Of a stretch of DNA of 64,000 nucleotides, positions 1 through 9,316 are shown in pieces. This DNA comes from JACNJF01 sp050288105 (lineage in GTDB: Bacteria; Pseudomonadota; Gammaproteobacteria; GCA-001735895). How positions within the stretch are numbered: the stretch's first letter is position 1; each line of letters starts with the position of its first letter. Below the pieces are notes generated by a model. The model searched no databases and was not told the origin of the DNA. It saw nothing but the letters and a program-made list of their open reading frames with translations. The translations under genes and the position numbers were made by a program. The stretch covers positions 41,096 through 105,095 of the forward strand of contig JBNKDE010000015.1 of NCBI GenBank assembly GCA_050288105.1, written 5' to 3'.

Positions 1-1
1 G

Positions 2-949
2 GCAGGTTGCCATGATGTCTCGCTGTTGTATTCGAAGGGTTCACTGATTATCAGTAATGTGCGCCTGAGTCATGGTGTAATCAATCACCTGAGGCCGCCG
101 GCAGATGGCGATATCCTGGTGCCGGGTGGTACGGTTTCGCTACTTGGCACCACATCGGTAAATCTACAATCCCTGGATGAGATCAGGCCTACGGTAGACG
201 AGGTAGACCGCATCCTGCAACAGGGTATGACACTGGTGCCTGCGCTGGAACGGACTCGATTTATCCGTGCCTTTTCAGGCGTCAGGCCACTGATGATGTC
301 TTCCCGTGCCGAGCAGGATGGACGCAAAGCCAGCCGCGGCTTTACTCTGTTTGATCATCAACAGCAAGGGGTATCCAACTTCGCCACAATTGCCGGTGGT
401 AAGCTTACCACCTTCCGCCTGATGGCAGAAAAAACAGCGGATCTGGTTGCCAGCCGTCTGGGTAATACGGTTCCCTGTAGCACGGCGACCGAGGTGTTAC
501 CCGAGGATGAAAGAGTGCGCTGGACCGAGCCCGGTTATGCTGCTCGCCACTGGTACCAGCAGCATGATAATAGTGATTTAATCCTCTGTGAATGTGAAAT
601 GGTGTCAAAGTCAGTGGTTGATGATGTGATTGAGCAGTCGCCGGGCAGGGAGTCAGCGATGACGCTGAAGGCTATCGGTTTACGTAGCAGAATAGGTAAG
701 GGGACCTGTCAGGGTGCATTCTGCAGTATGCGGGTGAGCTCCTATCTGTACGACAGAGGCGTGTATCAGAACCAGGATGGTCTCAACTCGATGCGGGATT
801 TCGTCAGTGAACGCTTCAAGGGCATACGGCCGGTGCTCTGGGGTGAGCAGATGCCGCAGATCGAGCTGGCTGAGACCATGCACTGTGGCCTGATGGGGCT
901 GGATATGCTGCCGGCCCCCGGCAAGGTAAACAGTATGGATGAGACATGA
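2..949 (+). CDS. glpA: Anaerobic glycerol-3-phosphate dehydrogenase subunit A, C-terminal part
   Basis: This is the C-terminal part of GlpA, the FAD-bearing subunit that oxidises sn-glycerol-3-phosphate to dihydroxyacetone phosphate and feeds electrons to quinone. The frame is open from base 2, so the gene begins upstream of the window and the FAD-binding N-terminus is missing. Visible blocks match the family: KGSL and the ILVPGGTVSLLGTTS segment near the start, then FSGVRPL and GGKLTTFRLMAEK. The last ~110 residues carry the BFD-type [2Fe-2S] domain with CECE and GKGTCQGAFC cysteine motifs. The stop overlaps the glpB start by four bases (ATGA), so the two are translationally coupled. Identification is by recognition of GlpA sequence, including the C-terminal WGEQ region. 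Confidence 0.93.
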   Translation, partial: AGCHDVSLLYSKGSLIISNVRLSHGVINHLRPPADGDILVPGGTVSLLGTTSVNLQSLDEIRPTVDEVDRILQQGMTLVPALERTRFIRAFSGVRPLMMSSRAEQDGRKASRGFTLFDHQQQGVSNFATIAGGKLTTFRLMAEKTADLVASRLGNTVPCSTATEVLPEDERVRWTEPGYAARHWYQQHDNSDLILCECEMVSKSVVDDVIEQSPGRESAMTLKAIGLRSRIGKGTCQGAFCSMRVSSYLYDRGVYQNQDGLNSMRDFVSERFKGIRPVLWGEQMPQIELAETMHCGLMGLDMLPAPGKVNSMDET

Positions 950-2220
950 TAAAAAAAACGCGTCATTACCAAACCCGGCTGGCTGTAATTGGTGCCGGAG
1001 TTGCAGGTTGCGCAGCGACGATATTTGCGCTCAATCGGGGTATTAACAGCATACAGATCGGGAATACGGGCGCGCTGGCTTATACCTCGGGGTATCTTGA
1101 TTTGCTCGGCGTCAATGCTGCGGAATATATCAGCGACCCCTGGCAGGCGCTTAATCAGTTGCGCAGTGAGCAGCCGGATCATCCTTATTGCAGGGTAGAC
1201 AATGCTGAAATTAGCGCGGCTTTCGATGAGTTTATCGACGCGCTACGGCAAATGGGCCTGAACTATACCGCAGCGCAAAACAGCAATTTAATGGCTTTGC
1301 TACCTGCGGGCAGTTGTAAGCCGACGTTCAGTATCCCTGAAACCATGCAGCAGTCGTTAAACGCAATAAATGACCGCGCCAGAGTGTTAATTATCGACTT
1401 CGCAGGACTGCAGGGCTTTAGTGGGCCAGAAATTGTTGCCAACCTGAGTACACAGTGGCCTGGTTTGCGTTCACAACATGTCAGCTTTCCCGATATGGAG
1501 TCCGGGGCGCAGGTCTATGCTGAGGTGATGGCGCGTGCGCTGGAGGTACCCGAGACCCGGGTGGCACTGGCTGAGCGCATTAAACCCCTGCTTGGAGATG
1601 CAGAGTACCTTGCGCTACCTGCAATACTGGGTATTCATCATCCTGACCTGGTGCATCAGGATATGCAGCGCCTGATCGGGTTACCGGTATTCGAGATTCC
1701 CTGCATACCGCCTGCGGTACCGGGTATCAGGCTGCGCGAACTGACGGAACAGCAACTGTCTGCTAAAGGTGCCACTGTGATTAGCCAGAAAAAAGTAGAG
1801 TCGGTAGTTTTTAAAGAGCAATGCATACAGCTTGCTTATGAAGATCATTTTGGACCAGTAGTCATAGAAGCGGAAAATGTGCTGCTGGCCAGTGGTCGCT
1901 TTTTATCCGGCGGGCTGGAGGCTGATCAGTTTCAGGTGTATGAGCCACTAATGCAACTGCCGGTTCAGCAACCCGATTCGCGTGAAGACTGGTTTAGAGA
2001 AGACTATTTTGACCTTCGGGGGCATGCAGTGAATCGGGCAGGGTTGTTAGTGAATGATCGCATGCAGGTGGTTGACGCGCAGCAACAGCTGGTTGACCGA
2101 CGCCTGTTTGCTGCAGGTATCGTGTTAGCGAATCAGGACTGGGTGCGCCAGCGTTGTGGCGCCGGAGTGGCGATTGCTACCGCTTATAAGGCCGTCAACT
2201 CCATCCACCAGGCAGTGTAA
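946..2220 (+). CDS. glpB: Anaerobic glycerol-3-phosphate dehydrogenase subunit B
   Basis: GlpB is the FMN-containing partner of GlpA in the anaerobic glycerol-3-phosphate dehydrogenase. The 424-residue length fits the family (E. coli ~419). An N-terminal Rossmann motif (VIGAGVAGCAA) is followed by the family-typical TSGYLDLL block, a central PAILGIHHPDL segment, IPPAVPGIRLRE, and a C-terminal ASGRFLSGGLEAD region. The start is fixed by the ATGA overlap with glpA. In E. coli the third gene is glpC, encoding the Fe-S membrane anchor. Here a palindromic element starts 20 bases after the glpB stop and no glpC follows, so the membrane partner must be encoded elsewhere or be different. Confidence 0.93.
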   Translation: MIKKTRHYQTRLAVIGAGVAGCAATIFALNRGINSIQIGNTGALAYTSGYLDLLGVNAAEYISDPWQALNQLRSEQPDHPYCRVDNAEISAAFDEFIDALRQMGLNYTAAQNSNLMALLPAGSCKPTFSIPETMQQSLNAINDRARVLIIDFAGLQGFSGPEIVANLSTQWPGLRSQHVSFPDMESGAQVYAEVMARALEVPETRVALAERIKPLLGDAEYLALPAILGIHHPDLVHQDMQRLIGLPVFEIPCIPPAVPGIRLRELTEQQLSAKGATVISQKKVESVVFKEQCIQLAYEDHFGPVVIEAENVLLASGRFLSGGLEADQFQVYEPLMQLPVQQPDSREDWFREDYFDLRGHAVNRAGLLVNDRMQVVDAQQQLVDRRLFAAGIVLANQDWVRQRCGAGVAIATAYKAVNSIHQAV

Positions 2221-2239
2221 GGTTTTTTACAGCTGCACT

Positions 2240-2525
2240 TATTAACCCGGCACCAATATAGGTAATGTTCAGCCACAGCACACTGGTACACGGCAAGGCA
2301 ACAGCAGGCCGCTGTAGTCATTCTCCAGCAACTGCTGTTAACGTAGTCCGTGGGCCAGTGTGCTGCGGCCTATCTTTTATATTTCCAGTAAGTTAGGAGT
2401 CTCAAGAAAACTCCAGCTCCGCGTTACAGCTCTTGCCAAGGGAATAACCATTACCTGCGAGCTGTGCCTAGATCTGAAGCTTTCTTGAGACTCTGAACAA
2501 TACCTATATTGGTGCCGGGTTAATA
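2240..2525. mobile_element. 286-bp palindromic, cloverleaf-like element (MITE-like)
   Basis: The outer arms 2240-2272 and 2493-2525 are reverse complements over 33 bases with one mismatch (core CCCGGCACCAATATAGGTA). Inside them sit two further long hairpins. The first pairs 2272-2293 with 2348-2369 (19 of 22 Watson-Crick) and contains a nested AACAGCAG/CTGCTGTT stem (2300-2307/2332-2339). The second pairs 2397-2409 with 2481-2493 perfectly and contains ACAGCTC/GAGCTGT (2425-2431/2459-2465). The whole could fold as a three-way junction. No open reading frame of note lies inside. It fills the convergent gap between glpB and the HD-GYP gene and abuts that gene's stop codon. A MITE or other palindromic repeat is the simplest reading; a structured RNA or bidirectional terminator is possible. 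Confidence 0.75.
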
Positions 2526-4898
2526 TTATTCAATCGTATAGCCTTCTTCCCGGAACAGGTGGATACAGGCATCAACAACCTTGCTATCGAACAGGTTGCC
2601 GCGTCCGTTTTCTATCTCCTGTAGCGCGATATCTATACCCAGCGCCGGGCGGTAGGGCCTGAAGCTGGCTATTGCCTCGACCACGTCCGCCACTGCCAGG
2701 ATGCGCGATTCCAGCAGGATTTCATCGCCAAAGATTCCAAGCGGGTAACCCGAGCCGTTCAAGCGCTCATGATGTTGCATGACGATCTTGGCAATGGGCC
2801 AGGGGAAGTCTATCGACTTCAGTATGTCGTAGCTGGCTTCGACATGGGTTTTTACCATTTCCATTTCGATACTGGACAGCTTGCCCGGACGCGTGAGTAC
2901 CTCTGAAGGTACCCGTATCTTACCGATGTCATGGACTACCGAAGCCAGATAAAGTCCTTTGATTCGGTTGTCGTCCATCCCCAGTTGTTTACCGATGGCC
3001 GTGGATAGCTGTGCTACTCGTTGTTGGTGACCAGCAGTATAGGGGTCTCGAAATTCGACCGTGTTGGCCAGAGCCTGCACTGTTGCTTCCATGGTGGCCT
3101 GGATTTGACGCATCCCTTCTTCACGATGTTGTCGGTTACGCAGTGAGCGTATTCCGTAGGCCAGATCGTTTGCCATATCCGTTAACAGGGTTACTTCGTC
3201 ATCATCGAACGCAGTCTGATCGGCAGAGTAGATGGAGAGTGCACCAAAATTTTCCCCTTCATTCCATAGCGGCTGGATAAGCGCTGAACGAATTCGGCAG
3301 GATTGCAGGCGCTTTTCACAGGGACTGCATAGCGGATCATTGAGTACATCGTGAATGACTATCGGTCTACGTTGGGTGATGGCTGTGCTCACCGCGTGGC
3401 AGTCTGTGGTGCAACTGCAGTCATTCAGATCAGTCGCATCAGGATGAATCGCTAATGCACAATTTTTAATCGTTTTACCGTCATCTTTCAGTTCGCTGAT
3501 ACTGGTAATCACATGCCCACCCACCTGTACTATGACCTGACACATTTGCTGTAATAATTCCTGCTCGCTACCGGCCCGTACCAGAGTTTCGATTCCGGCG
3601 CTTAAGGTTTTCAGTGCACGGTTTACCCTGAGCAGGTGTGTCCTGGTGCTGAGCAAATCCTGTTCGGTCTGTTTGACTTCAGTGACATCTCGACCCACCG
3701 CCAGCAGGCTGATTACCTTACCTTCTTCATCGTGCTCGGGAACAATCAGGTACTGCAAGTTCAGTGTTTTGCCATAGGCATTCTCCCACTGAAAATTTAT
3801 CGATTCGGGGGAGCCTGTGTCCAGCACCTTTTGTAAAGTGTTCAGGTAATCAGTATTGACCGACTGTTTTACTCGGGACAGCTTAGTCGAGTCTTTTCCA
3901 ACAACTTCGGCTGCAGACAGGCCGCTGGACTGTTCCCAGGCGGGGTTGACATAGGTTCGACGTAACTGGGTGTCATAGCGTACGATCAGGTCAGGGCTAT
4001 GTTCCACCACGGTGCGATAGAGCTTTTCCTGTTGCCTTAAATTGGTTTCGACGCGCTTACGATCAGTGATATCAACCATAATGCCGGAAAGACCACGCAA
4101 TTCTCCCGCCTCCCCGATCAGTGATGCTTTATGGAATATCACATCGCGCAGGCTGTCGTCACTCCAGCGTACCTGCGCTTCGTAAACCTGAGTTCCGGGA
4201 TGATCAATGAGCTGCTGGTCAGCTGCATGATACTTGCTGGCCAGTTCGTGTGGCGCAATATCAAATACGGTTTTGCCCATCAGCTGCGCGCGCTGAATAC
4301 CCAGGAATTGTTCGAAAGCATGGTTGCAGGCGATGTAGCGACCCGCCAGATCTTTTGCAAAGAATGGACTGGGGAAGGCTTCCAGCAGAGGTTGTAGCTG
4401 CCTTAAATCATGACTTACTGCAGACTCGCTGACCTGCTCTTTGCTGATTTCCCTAAAAGTCGTTATGACGCTTTGACGAGCAGATGTGCCAGCATTTACC
4501 ACGGGTTTCAGGTTGGCGCTGACCCAGATTAATGATCCATCGGCACGCTTGACGCCCATGATCTGGTTGCTTATCGACTGACCCCGACTTAAAGCGACGA
4601 ACCAGGGTTGTTTTTCTCTGCTAAAAGCTGCACCCGTTGAATTAACAAATGTCCAGGGAAAATTTTTGTCACCCCAGTTTGTATCTGGGTCAGAGTCTCC
4701 AAGAAGTGCTTGCGCAGCAGGGTTAATCGCCAGAATATTGCCGTCAGCACCTTGAATGATGGCGCCTTCGGACATGGTTTCAAGTAAGGCTTGAAAATGA
4801 ATTTCGGTCTCGGAACGCTCGGACAGGCCGGTAAAGCTCCGCATTGGCTGGGCCTTGCTGGTACGAAATACTGGTGGTTTGGCAATGGCTTTTGACAT
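2526..4898 (-). CDS. PAS-PAS-PAS-GAF-HD-GYP cyclic-di-GMP phosphodiesterase
   Basis: Predicted cytoplasmic sensor phosphodiesterase that would hydrolyse cyclic-di-GMP. Order: PAS about residues 30-150, PAS 165-285, PAS 290-415, GAF 430-590 and HD-GYP 610-790. The HD motif is VVHDIGK near residue 655 and the GYP motif is HHERLNGSGYPLG near 711, so the metal-binding and GYP residues look intact. The GAF region contains a cysteine-rich stretch (NDCSCTTDC, then LCSPCEKRLQSC) that could bind a metal or sense redox state; that is inference. No transmembrane segment is seen. The start has no strong ribosome-binding site. It is transcribed alone, convergent with glpB across the palindromic element. 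Confidence 0.88.
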   Translation of the reverse strand: MSKAIAKPPVFRTSKAQPMRSFTGLSERSETEIHFQALLETMSEGAIIQGADGNILAINPAAQALLGDSDPDTNWGDKNFPWTFVNSTGAAFSREKQPWFVALSRGQSISNQIMGVKRADGSLIWVSANLKPVVNAGTSARQSVITTFREISKEQVSESAVSHDLRQLQPLLEAFPSPFFAKDLAGRYIACNHAFEQFLGIQRAQLMGKTVFDIAPHELASKYHAADQQLIDHPGTQVYEAQVRWSDDSLRDVIFHKASLIGEAGELRGLSGIMVDITDRKRVETNLRQQEKLYRTVVEHSPDLIVRYDTQLRRTYVNPAWEQSSGLSAAEVVGKDSTKLSRVKQSVNTDYLNTLQKVLDTGSPESINFQWENAYGKTLNLQYLIVPEHDEEGKVISLLAVGRDVTEVKQTEQDLLSTRTHLLRVNRALKTLSAGIETLVRAGSEQELLQQMCQVIVQVGGHVITSISELKDDGKTIKNCALAIHPDATDLNDCSCTTDCHAVSTAITQRRPIVIHDVLNDPLCSPCEKRLQSCRIRSALIQPLWNEGENFGALSIYSADQTAFDDDEVTLLTDMANDLAYGIRSLRNRQHREEGMRQIQATMEATVQALANTVEFRDPYTAGHQQRVAQLSTAIGKQLGMDDNRIKGLYLASVVHDIGKIRVPSEVLTRPGKLSSIEMEMVKTHVEASYDILKSIDFPWPIAKIVMQHHERLNGSGYPLGIFGDEILLESRILAVADVVEAIASFRPYRPALGIDIALQEIENGRGNLFDSKVVDACIHLFREEGYTIE

Positions 4899-5231
4899 TC
4901 GAAAGTTTACTACACAAAGGCTAACAACCGATCAGCAAACGATTAAACAGCACGGTTAGCCGTGCTTTTAGCCTGCTATCAATAATCGCGAATTTGAAGC
5001 CCTTAACCTGAGGGTGTCAGAAAGACTAACAAACCATATCAAAACAGGTTGATATGAATGCGTCGCATCCAGCAAAAGAATGCATTAATCATATGATAAT
5101 TAGGCTTAACGCAACAGCTTTGCTACCAAAAATGACTAGTGATTCTCAATTTACCTGCGAAATCTCAATTTCTATGAACAATATTTTGACTTATTAGACC
5201 GCATAGCGCCTGTTAAAAGGCGTCATGGAGT
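4899..5231. other. Intergenic gap with one hairpin
   Basis: No gene is seen in these 333 bases. A 7-bp hairpin (AGCACGG/CCGTGCT, 4949-4955 with 4960-4966) has a short T tract on the plus side. In the minus direction it lies between the SDR gene stop and the HD-GYP gene start, so it could be a weak terminator or a leader structure. The rest is AT-rich and probably carries the promoter of the HD-GYP gene. Confidence 0.4.
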
Positions 5232-6209
5232 CTAATCAAATTTAAATTCACCCACCGCCGCTTCGCAGCCCTGCCAGTTGATTTCAATGTTATGCGGGTC
5301 GAATAGCTCATCTTCAGGCGTTAGGCGTTCCGGAAAGCCGGACCAGAGTTGAGGGCCGTAAAAATCGCCTGATTGGGCATCTTTATCCATACAGCCGCGG
5401 ATAATGCCCAAAGCCCCGTCTTCAGCGGTTTGTGCATTTTCCATAATGGGGCTGTTCACATCCATGCCGCCAGTGTTTGCAGTGGTAAAGCGTAAATTCG
5501 TTAAAGCAAGGCCGGGGTGAGCTAACAGTACTTTAATATGCCCAATATGCTGTTGTTCCAGTTTTTGCTTCAGGCCATAGGTAAACGCGCAATTAGCAAG
5601 TTTTGTCTGGTGGTAACGCGCCCAGCGTGGACCAGAAAAGCTGCTGTTCTCTTCTTCTGTACCATCCCCACCTAGATCACCCCCTCGTTTTTCAAAGTAT
5701 TTCATCTCCAGTGGATCACCGATGCGCGCCATAGAGGAATGGTTGACCACTCGACCCTCATGGCTGTTCTTTAATAGAGGAAACAGGCCTTTTGTTAATA
5801 AAAAGTGAGAAAGGCAGTTGGTTTGCATCTGGATATCGTAACCATCTTTAGTGGCGCGGTCTTCCAAAGCCATCACGCCCGCGTTATTGCATAAAACATC
5901 GATCACATCGAAGTTTGAGCTTATTTCATCGATAGCACTGCGCACGCTTGCAAAGTCCTGCAGATCACAGTTGATGCTGTGAAATTTTCCTGTTGGGACT
6001 GCTTCCTTTAACTGTTTGGTTGCGGCTGTAGAACGATCACTTGCCCGATTTAACAGCAGTACTGTTGCGCCCAGGCGGGCAACCTCTCTGGCACAGACGA
6101 ACCCTGTTCCGCTGGTCGTTCCTGTAATCGCCACAACCTTGTTGGTCATGTCCTGCGTATGGTTTTTAATAACCGTATCCAGATGGCGTGTTTTGATGGC
6201 GCTGGTCAT
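5232..6209 (-). CDS. Short-chain dehydrogenase/reductase (retinol-dehydrogenase-like)
   Basis: NAD(P)-dependent oxidoreductase of the classical SDR family; the substrate is not evident. The 325-residue reading starts at ATG 6207-6209, chosen because GGGGGA lies at good spacing upstream; an in-frame start at 6266 would add 19 residues. Motifs: TGTTSGTG cofactor loop (residues 29-36), NNAG (108-111), catalytic serine near 158 and YHQTK (Y199, K203). A region with two glycine-rich stretches at 175-185 is slightly longer than in compact SDRs. It is divergent from an AraC-type regulator, an arrangement common for SDR genes controlled by PF06719-type regulators. Confidence 0.85.
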   Translation of the reverse strand: MTSAIKTRHLDTVIKNHTQDMTNKVVAITGTTSGTGFVCAREVARLGATVLLLNRASDRSTAATKQLKEAVPTGKFHSINCDLQDFASVRSAIDEISSNFDVIDVLCNNAGVMALEDRATKDGYDIQMQTNCLSHFLLTKGLFPLLKNSHEGRVVNHSSMARIGDPLEMKYFEKRGGDLGGDGTEEENSSFSGPRWARYHQTKLANCAFTYGLKQKLEQQHIGHIKVLLAHPGLALTNLRFTTANTGGMDVNSPIMENAQTAEDGALGIIRGCMDKDAQSGDFYGPQLWSGFPERLTPEDELFDPHNIEINWQGCEAAVGEFKFD

Positions 6210-6334
6210 ATTTAGAGTCCCCCGGTGAATGTTTATGATTCCATGAGCGGGATCATTCCATAACAAGTCCGGTGGATGAACACATAAAACTGTATATTAC
6301 TTGCACAAAACTCTACAGCTGTAGATAAATAGAT

Positions 6335-7288
6335 ATGCACAATGCTAATATTTTTGCATCTAACGAGAGATTAAAACGGGATAAAGGTATGGCGGTTTCA
6401 CTCCGTGGTATGCAGGAGTTCAAAAGCTTACTGGAGAAGTATTCACCACAAGAGGGGGGTAATTCGACTCTGGTACCAAATTTGATGACCTGGAAAATGT
6501 CTGAGCCCTACAGACTGCTGCCACAGGTTTATGACCCCTGTATTTTTATCGGGGCTCAGGGTAAAAAGAATATCTATCTTGACGGTCAGTGCTACAACTA
6601 CAACCCCGGTAATATCATGGCGCTGTTTGCACCTATGCCTGTGGAGTGTGAACTGATTGAAGCGAGTGAGGAAAATCCGCTGCTGGTCGCAATGATTCGT
6701 ATAGATCTCAAACGAATCTCGCAGATTATTTTAAAAATGAAGCAGGTGGCAGCAAAAACCAATGGTCAGGATGGCCCACAAAACGTTTCAGGTATTTTTT
6801 CAGCACCTCTCAGGCAACGTTTACTGGATGTCATCATCCGATTACTGAAAACACTGGATGACCCCAATGAAGCAGCGATTCTAGGCGAGTCGATGATTGA
6901 TGAAATCTATTTTCGCCTGCTAAATGACGAACAGGGCGGCATGCTAAAATATCATCTTCAACAACGCGGGCAAATCAGTGAGATTTTAAGGTCGGTGGAG
7001 TATCTTCATCAGAATCTGGATAAAAGTGTTTCCATCGATGATCTGGCAGAATATGTCAATATGAGTAGCTCAGGGTTTCACAAAAAATTCAAGCAGGTCA
7101 TGCACCTGTCACCGCTACAGTTTGCAAAGTCGATAAAGCTGAATAAAGCACAAAGCTATATCATGCAGGGGAAAAACGTCAGTGAAGCGGGGTTTATGGT
7201 GGGTTACAATAGCGCTGCGCAGTTCAGTCGGGAATATAAGCGTTTTTTTGGAGTACCACCTTCTTCAACTGCCAGGCAGCCTTTTTAA
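6335..7288 (+). CDS. AraC-family transcriptional regulator
   Basis: 317-residue regulator. The N-terminal ~200 residues resemble the AraC_N (PF06719) cupin-like ligand domain (segment SEPYRLLPQVYDPCIFIGAQG). The C-terminal ~100 residues hold two helix-turn-helix motifs of the AraC/XylS type, with SIDDLAEYVNMSSSGFHKKF and a final FMVGYNSAAQFSREYKRFFG block. It probably controls the divergent SDR gene through the 125-bp spacer. An internal ATG at residue 19 is an alternative start. The effector is unknown. Confidence 0.87.
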   Translation: MHNANIFASNERLKRDKGMAVSLRGMQEFKSLLEKYSPQEGGNSTLVPNLMTWKMSEPYRLLPQVYDPCIFIGAQGKKNIYLDGQCYNYNPGNIMALFAPMPVECELIEASEENPLLVAMIRIDLKRISQIILKMKQVAAKTNGQDGPQNVSGIFSAPLRQRLLDVIIRLLKTLDDPNEAAILGESMIDEIYFRLLNDEQGGMLKYHLQQRGQISEILRSVEYLHQNLDKSVSIDDLAEYVNMSSSGFHKKFKQVMHLSPLQFAKSIKLNKAQSYIMQGKNVSEAGFMVGYNSAAQFSREYKRFFGVPPSSTARQPF

Positions 7289-7424
7289 TTGATTGCGGCG
7301 GCAGAAAACGAATATCGTACTGCTCGTTTGTTGCTGCGCATTTCCAGGGTATCACTAAACAGGGCGGACGGGCCGGGTCTGAACCTGAAACGGGATTATT
7401 CAGTAGTGTCTTGATTTAATAAAA

Positions 7425-9302
7425 ATGGGTACTCAAAAATCTTATTCGCCATTTCTTTTTTTGTTGTGCTGCAGCTTCTTTATACTTTTGGGTATCTCGA
7501 AGCTGGCCTCGGCTTCAGTCGCGCCAAAGGTGTCAGATTTTACACAGAGAGTTGCGCTACAGCATGATTTAAGCTGGTACCACGATGCTTCCGGCGATAG
7601 GACGATTGAGCAGGTAGTGCAGGTTAAAGAGCAATTTCGTGGAGCCGATGGACGCATCAGTTTTCCGCGTACCCATGGGGCTTACTGGTTTTACTTTAAG
7701 ATTGATGTAAGCGCGGCTTCTAACTCAGGCTACAGCTATCTTCTGGAGCTTGCATTTAGTCAGCTTGATCGGGTCGATCTATTTTGTCGCTGTGGCAATC
7801 TTTCCTGGCAACATCAGGTGGCGGGCGATACGCTGGCGGGCCCGGGTGCAAACATTGATTATCGTTTTCCACTCTTTGAGTTACCCCTGTCAGCTGTTGT
7901 TGATAATGAAATCCTGATTCGTGTACAAAGCAACACGGCGATTGTTGTACCCGTGTATCTTTGGGAGCGTGGCGCTTTCGAACAGCATACCCAGTTACAG
8001 CAACTCCTAAGTGGACTGTATTACGGCATTTTGCTGGCATTGGTGCTGTATAATCTTTTTCTTTTCCCAACCGTGCGCGATACAGCCTATCTCTGGTTTG
8101 CCTTTTATCTCGGCATGTTCGCATTATTCCATTTTGCTTTTGAAGGCTATGCGCGCCTTTATCTTTGGCCTGATTCTCCGCTATTTGCGGATCGCGCGGT
8201 GACCCTGTTTATCTGGTTGACGATGGCTGCGGGTTTGCGCTTCACCCAGTTGATTGCACTCAGTGTACAATACGCACCACGCCTGCATCGTCTGTTTTCA
8301 CTGCTGTTTTATCTGGCGTTGGTAGCGGCTTTGATAAGCGCTGTTTTTGGTCCGTCTATGCTGTTCTTTCTACTTGGTCCTTTTGGTGCGTTGGTGGCGG
8401 TGGCGATCCCATTGCCGCTCCTCATTGCCTGGCGTGCTGGCTACCGGGCGGTACGCTTTGCACTGATCGCATTTATTCCGATACTGCCGGGTGCGATACT
8501 GATCGCTGCGCGCAGCGCCAACCTGATTGAAGCGTCCTATCTGACCGAAAATCTGTTCAGCCTGGGCACCGCTTTGGGTTCTCTGTTGTTGTCTTTCGCA
8601 CTGGCTGACCGGATAAATCTGTTACGTGAAGATAAACTCAAGGTGCAGCAGCAGTTGTTACTGGCAACTACAAAAGCAGACCAGGCACGACGCCAGTTTT
8701 CACGCCGCCTGATTGAAACCCAGGATGAGCAGCGCCGTTTAATTGCTGCTGATTTACACGATGGGGTAAATCAGAACCTGTCGCTGCTGGCCAATACCAT
8801 GCATGCGCTCGAAAAGCATGCTGATGCTGAGACCTTACACACAGCTCAACAACTGGTGCATGAATCTCTGGATGAGATCAGGGCGATATCCCACCAATTG
8901 CATCCGCATATACTTGACCAGATCGGCCTGGGTTCGGCGCTTGAAGCAATTGTCGAGCGCATTAATCAGCAGGGCAGAATGCATTGCGAATTAAACATCG
9001 ACTCATGTATTGATCAGCTACCTGCAGCCACCCGACTGCATCTATATCGAATTATCCAGGAGGCATTGAATAATGCGCTAAAGCATAGCCAGGCTGATCA
9101 GGTCTGGATCGATATGATCTGTAGTGCTGGTAAGTTGAAGCTGAGCATCCGTGATAACGGTATCGGCCTGATGCCTGGAAAGCATAGCAGCGGTCTGGGG
9201 CTGGAAAGTATCCGTGAGCGCGTGGAAGTATTGCAAGGTGTGGTGCAGTTTGCAGAAAATTCACCCTCAGGTGCTAGTATTCAGGTCGAGATTGCGCTGT
9301 AA
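7425..9302 (+). CDS. 7TMR-DISM sensor histidine kinase (NarL/DesK-type)
   Basis: Membrane sensor kinase. A signal peptide (residues ~1-31) precedes a periplasmic 7TMR-DISMED2-like sensing domain (~33-190) and seven hydrophobic helices (~195-400). The cytoplasmic part has a HisKA_3 dimerisation domain with the phospho-accepting histidine in AADLHDGVNQNLS (near residue 445), then a HATPase domain with N-box EALNNALKHS (~545) and G-box GLGLESIRERV (~590). DISM sensors commonly bind carbohydrates or similar small molecules, but the ligand here is unknown. The ATG has no clear ribosome-binding site. The response regulator starts 14 bases downstream, so the two form one operon. Confidence 0.9.
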   Translation: MGTQKSYSPFLFLLCCSFFILLGISKLASASVAPKVSDFTQRVALQHDLSWYHDASGDRTIEQVVQVKEQFRGADGRISFPRTHGAYWFYFKIDVSAASNSGYSYLLELAFSQLDRVDLFCRCGNLSWQHQVAGDTLAGPGANIDYRFPLFELPLSAVVDNEILIRVQSNTAIVVPVYLWERGAFEQHTQLQQLLSGLYYGILLALVLYNLFLFPTVRDTAYLWFAFYLGMFALFHFAFEGYARLYLWPDSPLFADRAVTLFIWLTMAAGLRFTQLIALSVQYAPRLHRLFSLLFYLALVAALISAVFGPSMLFFLLGPFGALVAVAIPLPLLIAWRAGYRAVRFALIAFIPILPGAILIAARSANLIEASYLTENLFSLGTALGSLLLSFALADRINLLREDKLKVQQQLLLATTKADQARRQFSRRLIETQDEQRRLIAADLHDGVNQNLSLLANTMHALEKHADAETLHTAQQLVHESLDEIRAISHQLHPHILDQIGLGSALEAIVERINQQGRMHCELNIDSCIDQLPAATRLHLYRIIQEALNNALKHSQADQVWIDMICSAGKLKLSIRDNGIGLMPGKHSSGLGLESIRERVEVLQGVVQFAENSPSGASIQVEIAL

Positions 9303-9316
9303 GATAGAACGGAAGT

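Noticed and set aside
985..998. ATTGGTGCCGG, resembling the outer arm of the palindromic element
   Set aside because: It encodes the Rossmann motif of GlpB and the similarity stops at the coding context; it is coincidence, not a second copy.
766..1182. 138-residue open frame opposite glpA/glpB
   Set aside because: Antisense shadow of two clearly recognised genes, with no ribosome-binding site or family match.
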